From NCBI GenBank assembly GCA_024516035.1, contig CM044957.1:15138564-15202563 (forward strand): a stretch of DNA of 64,000 nt, written 5' to 3'. Positions 13,001 through 28,000 of the stretch are shown piece after piece. The position numbers and the translations under genes are program-made. The stretch's first letter is position 1; every line of letters begins with the position of its first letter. The notes beneath the pieces were generated by a model. It was not told the DNA's origin. It saw nothing but the letters and a program-made list of their open reading frames with translations, and searched no databases. The stretch is from Bactericera cockerelli (lineage: Eukaryota; Arthropoda; Insecta; Hemiptera; Triozidae).

Positions 13001-16000
13001 ACTTGTAATAATAAGTCGTATTAAAGTTGTTGAAACTTCAAACACATTTGTCTCATTTCTAAGGAATTAGTATGCTTTTTTTTAAAATTAAACAATAATA
13101 AAAAATTGATAGTTGTAAAACACCTAAAGAAGAAATGCGTATATAATGAATACACGTTACACATAAATAGAAAACATGTGTTTGGTGTTTTTCTCCCAAT
13201 CAGATAGGTGTTTTCGAAGACGGTACTAAAAAACACATTATTTGAATTTGAACGCTCAAACGCTTATTTGAATTCCCTCTTTTAAGCTCTGGCTGGCTGG
13301 GGCACTACAAACAGGGAGTAGACCCGCATTGGCTTGGTTCTGGGGGCTCTTGTCAATCATTAGCCTCCTTGTAAAGACAGTGGTAGAAGTGCTGAGTCAT
13401 TCCTCCACTGTAGACAGACATCGTTCACGATGTCTGTCTACAGTGTTCACGATGACGCAACCCTATGATGATGATGATGATGATGATTTTAAGCTCAAAT
13501 AATATTTTTTCTCAGTCAACTGTTTCACCGAAAACATCTAACCTTTCCTATTTCAGTGTTTTTAAACACGTATTTCTCTTTTAGGTGTTTTACTACTATT
13601 AGAAATCGGAAGTATTGTGTTCGTTTTTGAAAAAAAAAATATTTATTTGCTCCGATTTCAATTTTTTTCATATTTCTGGACGTTTCATAACCTACTGAGT
13701 AAATTTGGTTTTGTGTCCGTCTGTCGGTCTGTTAAAACGATTCCTTGTAACGCGCAAATCTCGGAAACTACTCGGCCGATTTTGATGAAATTTTGCACAC
13801 ATCTAGGAGACATTCTGTAGATGGACCCATTTTAAATTCATCGAATTCATATCAGCGGTTCTGGGTGAAAGAGACCATGCGCCTGACCACTAACTTTTTA
13901 CTTAAACGCTTATATCTCGTGAACGGTACACCCGATTTCAATAAAATTTTGTAAGAATATGCATATTATTGTTTTACATAGGTTATTTATATTTATTTTT
14001 AAATTAATTATAATTTGACTCTGATATTTAAGAAATTCGAAATTTCGTACAAAAAAGTAAAAAAATAAGGACCACGACTTGCCGATACAGAATTTTTTGC
14101 GGAATTTAGAATGTAAAAAAAAAAACGATATTCTACCATATAAAACAAATTTGAAGAAAATCGGTTGTGCCGTTTTGGAGATACAAGTAATTTTCTATAA
14201 AATCTCAAAATTGGCACGTGTTTACAATGTGAAGCAATCACGAGGAAGTATTGTGTCCATAATTGGCAGTGTTTTTTTTTTATTATTAATTTTAAATATG
14301 TATAAACTATGAGATATACCATATTTCTTTGTAAAACTGTTTAATTAATTTTTTACATCTCTCTGCTAATCCATTTAACTGTATTAATTTTAAAATAAAT
14401 GTGTCAAATCAGGACACGTATCAATAATAACTACAATAATTACCGACCTGAGTAGCTTGATCGATAAGGCGACGGACTTGTAACCTGGAGGTCGGTGGTT
14501 CAAGTCCCGGTTTCAGCGTAGATTTGGTAAAGTGAGTTTGAGTAGTTGTGATATCATGAAGGATGATTAACACAAATATGATAACTTAAAAAAAAAAACT
14601 ACAATAATTAGAAATGTACAAAATACAAAATTTAACTCAAATCGTTGTTGCTTTTGTGCAGATATCCACTCAATCCTCAATGACCAGGCTCTGTTCGAGA
14701 AGTACGAGGACTTCATGGTGCGGCGGGTGCTGTCTGTGGAGCCTGACACCAGATGGTGCCCTACACCAGACTGCGGGTAAGCCTGGCACTAGACCTAGAG
14801 TACTTAACTTACTAGCTGTCTGTGGAGCCTGACACCAGATGGTGCCCTACACCAGACTGCGGGTAAGCCTAGACCTAGAGTACTTAACTTACTAGCTGTC
14901 TGTGGAGCCTGACACCAGATGGTGCCCTACACCAGACTGCGGGTAAGCCTGGCACTAGACCTAGAGTACTTAACTTACTAGCTGTCTGTGGAGCCTGACA
15001 CCAGATGGTGCCCTACACCAGACTGCGGGTAAGTCTAGACCTAGACCTAGAGTACTTAACTTACTAGCTGTCTGTGGAGCCTGACACCAGATGGTGCCCT
15101 ACACCAGACTGCGGGTAAGCCTAGACCTAGAGTACTTAACTTACCAGCTGTCTGTGGAGCCTGACACCAGATGGTGCCCTACACCAGACTGCGGGTAAGC
15201 CTAGACCTAGAGTACTTAACTTACTAGCTGTCTGTGGAGCCTGACACCAGATGGTGCCCTACACCAGACTGCGGGTAAGCCTAGACCTAGAGTACTTAAC
15301 TTACCAGCTGTCTGTGGAGCCTGACACCAGATGGTGCCCTACACCAGACTGCGGGTAAGCCTAGACCTAGAGTACTTAACTTACTAGCTGTCTGTGGAGC
15401 CTGACACTAGATGGTGCCCTACACCAGACTGCGGGTAAGCCTGGCACTAGACCTAGAGTACTTAACTTACTAGCTGTCTGTGGAGCCTGACACCAGATGG
15501 TGCCCTACACCAGACTGCGGGTAAGCCTAGACCTAGAGTACTTAACTTACCAGCTGTCTGTGGAGCCTGACACCAGATGGTGCCCTACACCAGACTGCGG
15601 GTAAGCCTGGACCTAGACCTAGGGCGGAATTAATAGACAACATCAATAACTTAAGTCGTTGGTAAGTGTCGATTTTCCCTATCTTAAACAGTACGCAATC
15701 CGTGACTTAGCGCCACAGAGGTATTACAAAAACGTCTATTAATTCCGCCCCTAGAGTACTCTATGGCCCCAATTAATGAACGACGCTAAAGTGGAGACTG
15801 TTACTATAGTGTTGTTATTACCATGGTAACAGCCAATCACATAACTGGAATCAGATACTACCTATGTGGTGTATATAACTATAAAGTTCAAAAACAGCAC
15901 TTAAATATAATAGAAGATAGATAGATAGATAGATAGATACTACCTCTAGTAGCAGTTTCTACCACAACAGCGTTAACCAAACAAACATTTTTGTTAGAAA

Positions 16001-19000
16001 ATTCTACCCAAACTTCAGGTTCAACTACCTGAAGTCACGAGCATTATAACAAGGAAGAGTGGTACTTCTAATTCTATATCTTGATCTAATTCTCCTATTC
16101 TAGACGCTTTTAATTTTAAATCTTGAAGTTTTGGGTGCAATAGTTCTTAATAATGGACGCAGCATACCGCAATTTTCTTTTTAGAAAAGACCCCTAGAAA
16201 TAATGTAATGTACCTTGTGTAAATTTTTCACTTGGATGTCTTATTTATTTATTTATTTACACTTTATTGGTAGGACATTATATACAATACAAATAATATA
16301 TATCTCCCTTGCCTTTATCCCATATTAGCTTATGTTGCTTTTGGGGTCGGCATTGTTCAACCTCATGGTTGAGGTTGGTAGGGTGGAGCACGTTTTTTAT
16401 GGCTGGATGCCCTTCCTAATGCCAACGATTTTATTTGATTTAACGTCCTGGATTAGGACGGGGGTTTTACCCTCCATTCGCTGGGAATCGTACCAACTAC
16501 CCACATTAACCTCACCCAGCCTGGGTAGGGCCGGAAATGCCAGCCTCACGTGTTTGGATGGAACAGAATTTTCTTCGAAAAGTCTGCCCCAGCCGGGAGT
16601 TGAACTCGGGAACTCTGGACTACGGGCAGTAGTCACAACCATTACGCCACGGAGGCTGGCTATAATACAAATAATAACAAAATACAATACAAATAATAAC
16701 AAATTAAAACACAATATAATAGAAGAAAAAGAAAAAAAAAGAAGAAAAAAAATATATATGTACAATTGTACATAATATATGTCCTAACTAAAGGGCGGGG
16801 TTATTGCCTTAGGCAATCTCTTCCACCCAACCGTTTCTCTTCCACCCAACCCTTATCAATCTCCGTGTCTCAGGTTCGCGGTGATAGCCAGTGGCTGCGC
16901 CTCGTGTCCCAAGCTGCGGTGTGGCAGGCAGGGCTGTGGCAGCTACTTCTGCTACCACTGTAAGGCGCCCTGGCATCCCAACCAGACATGCGACCAGGCC
17001 CGGGCCCAGCGCTCCCCCCACCAGCCCTCCCTCCATGCCTCGGCCCTGAGTCTGCAGAACCGTGAGTATCACATCACCCGGCCCAGCCCAGGCGGGCTGA
17101 GGTTCATGTGGGTAGCTAGTACGATTCCCATCCGTTGGAGTGTAAAATCTTCCGTCCTGAATTATTTCAATCAGTACGTTTAAACAGAATCATTACCGAC
17201 CTTAGTAGCTTGATCGATAAGGCAGTGGACTAGTAACCTGGAGGTCGGTGGTTCAAGTCCCGGTTTCAGCGTAGATTTAGTAAAGCGAGTTTGAGTAGTT
17301 GTGATATCACGAAAGTGATGAACACAAATATGATAAATTTTTAAACAGAATCATTGGACATGGTAGGAGTTTAGGCGTTGGATATGAGCGTTCACCACGG
17401 ATATTGATAATATTTATGCCTATCTCACGGACATAAAATTGTTATTATAAACGGAATATTTGGCCTTGAATTTTTCGTTGTTGTAAATTCAATTCAATTT
17501 CTAGACTAGTGCTCAATATCTCGACCACCAACACATGGTGATGTACCTGTTGCTATTTTTTTTAAAACAATTTTCACCACTAAAGTGGTAGTTTATACTG
17601 GAACTTGGCCTGGCGCACTGCCGTGGTACTACCTGGCGCACTACCACTAATGTGGTAGTTTATATTTAACAGAATTACAATTATAAGTACATAATGAACA
17701 ATTAGTTACATATTAATTTTACAGTTGCAAATGTTGCTGTTATTAGTCACACATTTTCATTTACCTAAAGTATAAAGTCTGGCTGGGGGACTATAAAGAG
17801 GGAGTAGACCAGCATTGGCTTGGTTCTGGGGGCCCTTGTCAATTATTAGCCTCCTTGTAAAGACAGTGGTAGAAGTGCTGAGTCATTCCTCCACTGTCTG
17901 GCTACCATCGTTCACGATGACGCCACCCTATGATGATGAAAGTATAATATCTTATAATTTGTCATTTCACCTTGTGCTCCCAGGCGATGATTTGAAGGCA
18001 TGTCCTCGCTGTCAGGTGCTCATTCTGAAGATGGATGATGGCAGCTGCAACCACATGACATGCGCTGTGTGTGGTGCAGAGTTCTGCTGGCTCTGTCTCA
18101 AGGAAATCAGCGACCTGCACTATCTTAGGTGAGACTTAAGTTGAATTTGAATACTTTTATTTATTTATACAAGAAAGATATTATAAACAATACGGGCGGA
18201 ATTAATAGACGTTTTTGTAATACCTCTGTGGCGCTAAGTCACGGATTGCGTACTGTGTAAGATAGGGAAAACCGACACTTACCAACGACTTAAGTTATTG
18301 ATGTTGTCTATTAATTCCGCCCTACATCTCCTATAAGCTAAGTCTAACTTCTGAGGAGACTGAGTTAGAGATAAGTGCATACTGAAGATAAGCTTTGGAA
18401 AAGGACCTTTGTAAAAATCCAATATTGTTAATAAATAAATCAAATGTTTAAAAAGAAAGACGAATGATGGCAGCTGCAAGCACATGGCTACCTTAGTTGA
18501 AGTTGAGTCTTGAGTCTTACTTTTGTAAGAGAAAAAAAGTCTGAAAAGCTGTAACAATTTTACTATCCTCTGACTAAAAGTTAGAAGTCTGCGTTGATGT
18601 ACTCTGACATTTTAGTTGTCTTTTTTAGGGTATTTTTGGCATAATGGTAGTGTTTTACAAATATTAGCAACTCCATTTTCGTGTTTTCGTATCGTATCTC
18701 AATGAGCAGTAGCTTTTTGAAGAAGAGAAAGGAATATTCAGCAATACATGAACTTCCCCTATTCACGACCTTCCGAAGAAGCAAGCAACAAACACAAAAA
18801 TAATATTTTTGGTTCGGAGGTTCCAGCTCGTTTTATGTAAAGCTGATCAAGCAAGGGACAAACATAAAAATAATAATTTTGGTTTGGAGGTTCCAGCTCG
18901 TTTTTTATGAAGTTGATCAATAACAGCTGTTGTGTCCTTTCAGTCCGTCTGGCTGTACATTCTGGGGCACGAAGCCCTGGTCCCGCAAGAAGAAGATACT

Positions 19001-22000
19001 CTGGCAGCTGGGAACTCTGGTGGGGGCTCCCGTGGGTATCGCGCTAGTGGCAGGCATCGCTATCCCTGCTATGATCATAGGTGAGTAGTGGCAGGCATGT
19101 TGTTGTTGTTGTAGCGAAAACACATAATCATAATCCCTCTTGTTCCTCGTCTTCCTCCAGCTGAAGGAAAGCAGCAGCAGCTTTTGGTTGTGACCATAGA
19201 TCCAATACTGTCAGGGTTGTGGGTCTCTGAGGGCAGTTGAAAAGGTGGTCCGAGTTGTGTGGTGAACCTTTGCAAAGTGGGCATTCATTTGGTATTGTGG
19301 GATCCAGTCTGTTCCTATAGACATTGAGTTGTTTTGACCAACCTGACCGAAGTTGGGATAGGATTGACCGTTTTTTTCTTGATAGCTCAACTTCTTCTGG
19401 TGATATGGGTGGTGGTGTGTTGTGCAAAACTCGATTGGGTTGGTATTGCTGGATTGTGGTTTCAACTATTCGTCCTCAAGATGGTTGGATCTACGTGCCA
19501 GGACGACCCGGAAGAAATTCTGGATGCCTTCACAAGACAACCAGGATATCTATCGGCCAAAGACCATCACCTCTCGGATACACAAATCAGAAACCTCACA
19601 TTAGTGGCAGGCATCGCTATCCCTGCGATGATCATAGGTGAGTAGTGTAGTGGGTATCGCGCTGGTGGCAGGCATCGCTATCCCTGCGATGATCATAGGT
19701 GAGTAGTGTAGTGGGTATCGCACTAGTGGCAGGCATCGCTATCCCTGCTATGATCATAGGTGAGTAGTGTAGTGGGTATCGCACTAGTGGCAGGCATCGC
19801 TATCCCTGCGATGATCATAGGTGAGTAGTGTAGTGGGTATCGCACTAGTGGCAGGCATCGCTATCCCTGCTATGATCATAGGTGAGTAGTGTAGTGGGTA
19901 TCGCGCTGGTGGCAGGCATCGCTATCCCTGCGATGATCATAGGTGAGTAGTGTAGTGGGTATCGCACTAGTGGCAGGCATCGCTATCCCTGCTATGATCA
20001 TAGGTGAGTAGTGTAGTGGGTATCGCGCTGGTGGCGGGCATCGCTATCCCTGCGATGATCATAGGTGAGTAGTGTAATGTTCCAAGTTTCATTCAGCTAA
20101 CGAATGAAGAACACAGGGGAAGAAGGATGAAGGATGAAGGTCCAAAATTTCGAAAATTGAGTTAGATACGGATTAAAGTCCTTTTATAGTGTAAAAATTC
20201 GTAGACATGTTAAAAATATGGAATAAGGTGAGTAGATATTTACATTTTTAAATCATGCGGTCAGGGGAAGAAAGATGAGAGTCACATCCCTTGTAGGGAA
20301 GAAAGATGACGAGAGTCCATGATCTTGAAAGATGAGAGTCCAAAAGTTTACAAACTTAAAATTGAATTATCTCGAAATCAAAAAAATGGACATTTATTTT
20401 TCTTCCCCTGGCCTCTTCGAATATTAATTGAAGGCCTCGCTCAAAAAACGAGCTATCTGCATTTTTCAAAATTGTTATTTTCAGCTCATTATTCAACCCG
20501 ACGACGATGTCAAGCTATCTGTCATTTGGTCCGTTTTTGTACCCTTATAACTATGCGATCTTCACCAATGAAGCAGTATATTTTTGTGACCCCAAAACAG
20601 TTGAAAACGCGATTTCGATTTTTTTTTGCAGATAGCTGGTTTTTTAAGCAAGGCCTTCAATTGCCATTCAAAAAATCTCTCATTCTAGAATTGACTATTC
20701 AGAAACCAATGAAACAGTTGCTTTGTAACAGTTGGACACTGTCCACGTTATCATCAAGAACAGGAGGGTAGGGTAGGGTTGCTCGAATATGATTGTGACG
20801 GGGGCATGTTAGGATATGGCTGACGGACATACGCTTGCCACACTGACAAAAACTGTTGCTTTTCCATCGTAATAAAAATATGTCTAGAAAGTGTGTGCAT
20901 TCATTGTGAAAATATTATAAGTAGCTAGAAAGTAGTAGGGTCTAGATTTGAACTCCATTTACATGCTCCTTAGTAACGCATTGTTACCGGGGTCAACACA
21001 AGGTATGAGTTGACCCCTGATATTCAAGTAAACAACAGAAAATTTCTGCGTTGCTGGGAATCGAACCCAGGGCACCGTGCGTGCAAGCCAGTGCACTACT
21101 CCTCCACTTGGTAACGGTGCATAAGTTTAGTATAATTATTACGTGCGCAATAATTTTTATGTAGACTGAAAATATGTAATAAAAAGCACCATGTTGTTGT
21201 AGCCAGCTTGGCTACATCTGGGGGAGTGATAGACTCTATCCAACTTTAAAAAGTTGGCTCGTTCTGAAGCACATATTTCTATGCGCAACCAACCATCATG
21301 AGAACTTGGGCTTTTTTTTGTAGGTCATTAAACCTTTTTTTTTTTTTCCTTTGTGACTTGTTTTTATTTTAGATCATTAGGTTGAATGAAGCAGCACCTA
21401 TCGATATACGATTTTATCTGCCAGTCCACCTCGTTATTTTTTATTTATTTTTTCATTTTGTGTATGATAGGTACCAAAACTTTCAAAAATGGACCCTAAA
21501 GTAAGTACAACTTCAAGTAACTCTGCATTTATTAACCCCTTGCATCTCGTCCAGGTATTCCAGTGTGGGTGGGACGCAAGCTGTACACCCGGTATGAGCA
21601 CCTCAACAAGTACAAGAGGAATATGATCGTGACGGGGGGCGTGGTCACCTCGGTAAGTGCACGACTTTATATTACCTATACCCTCGGTCGGCAATTAGCG
21701 GACCGCGGTCCGAATCCGGACCGCGAAGCTCATTTGTCCGGTCAGCGAACAAAATTTTAAGGTTCGAAAAATAATATTTTTTTCTCTTTCTTAAAAAAAA
21801 AATTGATTTGCAAGAAGAAGTAGTCCTAAAAATGTTCAAAGAGATAGTATCGACAGAAAAGTTTTTTTGTGCGAAAGTTCCAAAAGACTGATGGTTCTCT
21901 TTAATCCGGACCGCTGAGATTCTTCTCATATTAATCCGGACCCTAACAGGATTTAATTACCGACCCTTGACCTATACCCTTAGACCCTGTGTACCACCAG

Positions 22001-25000
22001 GCGTGTCTGTAGGGAACAGACTGGTACACGCATGTACTACGTGGTCTGAACCTAGTCATCACCATTCCCTAGGGAGAACTCACTAAAAACATGCCGGTCG
22101 TCTATGTGTTAAGCAAACAGTTTGACTTGAGCTCTGACCAGTGGCTAATTCTACGAGGCTACGTTTCACTAGTAGGTGGTACCTAGAAAGAAAAAAAAAA
22201 CTAGAACATAACGAACGCTCTAATTTTTCCTAAATATTATAACAATAATGTTCTTTGGAGGAAGGTAATCTCATCAGGCGAGGTGAAAGCTCAAAGCATG
22301 TTCTATCACCCAACCCTATAGTCTAGACTTAGTATGTGGTCACATACTCAAATAAATGAGAAAATAATACGCAGAATTATAACTAATTTTATGTAAGTGA
22401 TTTTTTTTAAAAGGACATTCACAAACATTTGGGTTTTCAATTTTCAAGGAGCTTTTTAGAAGCTACAGTATAAACCTTTTTCATCTTCATATCTATTATC
22501 ATCAGATCACTCTCGTCATCAGTATTGCAAGTGCTACTATTATTTTCAGTCAGGCGAAGACATGTACCAAGCACCTGCTATCTCCTGTCAAATCTTATTT
22601 CACGCTATTATTCTTCATTAGCTTTCTCTTACTTTCCTTCCACCCCTCTCTCACTCACTTTCTCCTATCTCTCCTCTCTCTCTCTCTCTCTCTTTCTGCT
22701 TTCCCGTTCGTCGTCCCTCTCTTTCTCCATGTTTTTTCTCTCCACCATAGTAATTATTTGAAAGGCTAATCAACAGTACACCTACCTACCCTACCTACTC
22801 ACAATTAGAAAAGCAAAATGAGAGGATATTTTCTTAATCGAACATTCAACCTCTAAATACTTCCTTGAGCAATCATTAATTATTATTATTAATTAATGTG
22901 GATTATACTATACATACATTATGAATTTTAGAACTTAAGTAGCGCATTTTATAAACGATTATATCCACGCTTCAGAATCCCAACATAATATTTTGGACTT
23001 TGGTCTACGAAATGTTTCTGTAGGTTTTCTATGGAAGTGGCACACTATTCAAAAATGATCTCGTACATGAATTCTTTTGTTGGACAGTAGCTATTCAGAA
23101 TTTCAGGGGCAGTTTGTTCGAAAACTCTAGAATTTACGAAATTGTTTGACGTCATCTCCATCATTTTGTTCTCCCGTTTAATCAGGATAGATGTTATTAG
23201 CAGACCTCCCCAATTTGTTTTTTTAGAAGTCAACATTTTTAGGTTTTCGCAGGTGTTTTCTTGTGAACTTAAATTTTTAGACAGCCATGCAAGCCATGCC
23301 ACTGTGATAGAATAGTTCGATGCTTGCCTCAGGTTAATTCCTGCTATGTCGGAAAGAGGCACTCCAAATTTCTGAAATACTCTTAACAGACGCTTATGTC
23401 TCCAGCTGAGAAACCAATTTAAACAAAAAGAAGAAGAAAATATAAATAAATTTGCAACACATGTCTTTTAATGGAGGCTTTTGACAATATTTGGAAGCAA
23501 CTACAAAATATATATTTCAATCACACATTTTTATAACATGACTTTTAGTGAAAACAATACTTTTATTAATAATTGTGAAGACAGTAATAATGGATTTTTT
23601 TATTTATACTGTTCGTGTATTAGGAATTATGGATTTCGAGAATTGATGTAGTAGTTCTTTTGGTTGGGATCTAAAATGAGGCAGTGATTCAGCACACTCA
23701 TAATATGAATGATGCCTATATTTGTTGACCCAGAATATTGAAAATGAGTTTTTTTTCCATTTCTATGATTGGTTTTTTTAAGATCATTGATATTTCTAGA
23801 CCAGTAAGAGAGGTCCAAGTCAGGTTATAAAAATATGTGCTTTTAATGATTAAAACTGCTTTAAAAGAACAATAGTCAATAATCTACTTTGGTATATTAC
23901 TTGCAGGTAAATAGGGTGAAATTAGTAGACATAATATATTGTGACTGTGTCTTCAAGTTCCTTAAAAATATACTGAGACTTGTGAGATAGATAAACACCT
24001 ACCAATTTCACCCTTGGAGTTTACAAAACTTAAAACAAAGTCTAAAAAATGTGGGTTAGTAAATATAACAAGAGGGTATTTAGAATATAAAAATTAAAAT
24101 AATAGAATCCATAATCTATTGTATAGCGGTAATTGTGCGGTTGAGAATCGTTGACCTCACTTGAAATCTTTGGATCTAAATTTGGTGTATTGAAAACGAA
24201 TGGAATAAGTATAAATATAGCGTTAGAATAAACAATATAAACATAGCTCTCCTTGACTTTCAGTTCTAAAGTAGGTTTTCCTAGCGGTGCTCGACGGAAT
24301 TTTTGAAATCATTAAATAAATTATGTCTATAATAATCTTTTATTTGAAGAAGTGCTACCGGCCTGAACGACAAGCGTATCACTTTGTTAGAGTGTCGTAA
24401 AATTGAAGAAACTTAGTACTTATTTCCGTGTCGGCTTTGAATTAGAAGAAAGTCAGGCTTGACGTAAAACTCTTGTCGACCGAAACCCAAAATTTCTGTC
24501 GCTAGAAAAACGTCAAAGTTCTCCCACAAATACAACTTTGGATGTTTAAATTTTCAAATTTGTTTATTCATAGGGAAAAATTAATAGGCGATTTTGTAAT
24601 ACCTCTTTAATACTCATCCAAGATAATCGTACTATCTTGGATGGGGAAAACCGATGCTAAGCAATGACGATTTTGTCTATTAATTTCGCCGTTATTTTCA
24701 TAATTTAGTCGTAACAGATTATATTGTATTCAAACTTTTTATTTTTCATCTCATGAAACACGAGTATTTTATTCTTAATATCTGGAGACATTTTGTATTA
24801 TCGATTTCATACTTATTCCATCACATTGTTTTGGACTCATGTTCACTCTGCCTGGCTGTCAGTCCCTCATGTCGCGTCCACAGTCAGCACCCCCTGGTCA
24901 TGCAAGTCCTGCAGCACATCCACTAGTCTCTGCTCTGTGTCTGGGTTCCCCAGGGCCACATCCACTGACCCAATACACAACAACAGCGCCAGTAGCAAAC

Positions 25001-28000
25001 TGCGCTTATAATCCTCTCCCAGTCGCGTCCTATCGTACTTCAGTTCCTCTTCTATCCGCAATCCGAGGGCAGCGCTGTGATCGCACAGTTCCCGCCAGTA
25101 GTGATCGAGCAGCGCCTCTGTGTGGTCACGCCTCAGCACGCTGGGCAGGAGCTGACGAGCAGAGGGCGATGTCGTTGGTGGCTCTGCTGTAGGCAATCAT
25201 TGCCAGTCGAGGACCATGCACTGGGTGGAGTCTTGGTTGAAGAGCAGGTTGTTGCACCAGAAGTCCGTGTGTGTGATGAGGCCCAGCGGCTCCTGAGGCC
25301 GCAGCAGCTCGGCTATCATGTCCTTGGTGTGCGGCCGCAGCGCTTGCAAACAGGCGAGGATGCTCTCCAGTCCTGGCTTCTCCTGGAGGAACGCAGACAG
25401 CTGCGGCAAGCCGCGTTCGACGAGTTGCTGGTAGGAATCCGTCGCTTTGGGTGTCTTGAAGAGGAAGGGATACTTCTGGTCGAGGTCTATCTTGTGCTTG
25501 TGCCGCAGGGCGAGGCTGGTCGCGTGCACGCGTGACACAGCCTCCAGCGCCACGCGGCACTGCGGCAGCGTCAGCCCCGTGGCGAAGGGGACGCAGTGGA
25601 AGCGCGGTGCCGCAGGTTGTCCAGCACCAGCAGGCTCTCTAGCTGGGAGGAGCCCGCCGGGTTGTACTCGGAGTAGTAGCAGGTGGGGATGGGGAGGGGG
25701 AGGGAGGCGCCCACCTCCTTCTGGAACTGGAGGAGGTCTGGGACAACCTGGGGAGAGAAGCGAGAGGTGAGAGAGTGTTTTGAAGGTTCTAATGCTGATT
25801 TGTAAAAAAAATATCGATTCATTTTTATTCAATTGATCAGATTGTAAATCCATGTATGAAATCATGGCCCCGTAATATTTATTTCGTATTTTTGTTGTGT
25901 GTTTTAAAAAATTTCATAATCCATCCTGTATATAATAGGGAGGGAGGGGTCACTAATATGACTCCGGCCAGCAGAGGGAGATAGCTATCTAGACAGAACT
26001 CAGACAGAGTAATGAATGAGTCATGCCATGGTCCCGCACGCAATGCAGTAGTTCTTAACTTTCACTAGTACCCTCTCCTTGTGCTCATAAATATAATTCC
26101 TTTCTAACAAATATATGTTTGTTTATAGAATATCCAAAGAAAGCAAAATACTTCCGAAATCTAATATTAGAAATTTCTCGGAATAAAACATTATGACGTT
26201 ATTTTGAGAAACTAAAAATACTATATCATTATAATAAAACTTAAAAATTGATTTTTTTAAAAATAAGGACCTATAGAGGGTTCCTTGCCAAAACTATCTA
26301 GAGGCAGCCCGAAAGACTTGAGTTCAAAATGAAATGTTTAAAACCCCTGGGTTCAGAGAGCCATGTGTCTCCCTTGCTAGCTCTTAATGCATGCCATAAC
26401 ATGGAGTGATAACAGAGAATGTCTTCATTAAATTAATGGACTTGATGCTGAGTGATAAGACAGACGCCCCCTCTATCAGCTTTCTATGATAGATAAGCTC
26501 TTACAGCACATATCTTGTTTGTTTTTCCATCATCATAGATATCATTATTACTATCAAAATCATATCATCATTAGCAGCAGAAATATCGTCATCCAGCGTC
26601 TCAGAATTGTTATCAATTAAGAAGTGGTGACTCATGGGAAGGAGAATACTGTTTCTTGTTAATGGGTCCTGGAATGCATGATTCCAGCAAATTCTAGATA
26701 TTAGAACACAGAGACGCATCAACTGAAATACCCTAGTATGAGTCACTTCAGATATTCCCAAAATCCATACATCTTGTAAAGTGCAAAACTTTGGTTATAC
26801 AGATACATTCAATTTCATTGGTTCATTATTATTCAATCATTAAGTTTAAGTTAAAGTTATCATATTATTTGTGTTAATCACATTCGTGATATCACAACTA
26901 CTCAAACTCGCTTTACTAAATCTACGCTGAAACCGGGACTTGAACCACCGACCTCCAGGTTACAAAATTGCCGCCGTATCGATCAAGCTACTGAGGTCGG
27001 TTTAGTATTCTATCATTCATTCAGGTTCAACCGAGTTCAAAAATAGATCATTTGTGACACTTGAAATTTGGGTTCTAGGTTTCTCTTACTATGTACAAAC
27101 CAAGAAAGGGAAAAACCCCAAATTTACAGGACCCAATTTCTGCACGTTATAAACAAACAATCTGGTGCAAAGCACTGGGTTGTCAGTGATGAAGGAATTT
27201 TAGGATATTATGCTGAAATTCTGCAACGTTATTCTATTGTTCCTATGTTACCTGTGCAAAAATTTCATACCTAACAGAGAAGCTTGAGCTAGTTCAAAAT
27301 AGGATTGGTGGAGACACGACTGACCAAAAATACCGACCCTGTTTGAACGTTAAAAGAAAGAAGAAGGAAAGTAGTTTGAGCAATATTAAAAGTTACTATG
27401 GTAACCGATAACCGTTTATGAAATAGAATATTACACTCTTTTTATGGTGATAACTATTGGAGATTTTATGACCAAACAAAGCACGCACACTTCTATTTAT
27501 GATCTACTCCCTGTTTTTAGTCCCTCAAGCTAGACCGCTGGTCTACTTTCTGTTTATAGTCTCCCACCTAGACCGCTGGTCTAATTCCTGTTAATAGTCT
27601 TTAAGACTCCTGGTCTACTTACTATTCATAGTCCCCCAGCCATTATCTAATATCTCTTTAAAATAAATTATTTATTTTTAAAATATTTTTTATTGTTATA
27701 ATTTTGCTAAAATTATTTCACAAAGTTTTTAACGTTGTTGTTAGAATCTCATTAAACTTTGTGTTTAGAGATGGTTTTATATTAGCTAAAATTATTTAAC
27801 AATATCCATAACTGCATACTAATAATCGCAACTACTCATCCATGTATTGAGAAGGTACATATTTTAGAAAAACTTTTCATCATAAAGTCAGAAAGACCCA
27901 CTTTTCACTGTCCCACTATTCTATTATCTAAACTTCTAATGTCCTAACTTTACAATTTTTAAAGTATGTAATTCATTTTAAAATAAATTATATGAAATTA

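Noticed and set aside
14777..15620. CRISPR-like array
   Set aside because: Repeats are 80 bp head-to-tail copies of an exon end with no unique spacers, in an insect gene.
27068..27274. 68-residue ORF in the EcKL intron
   Set aside because: No recognisable domain and no splice signals; possibly a transposon remnant, not supported as a gene.
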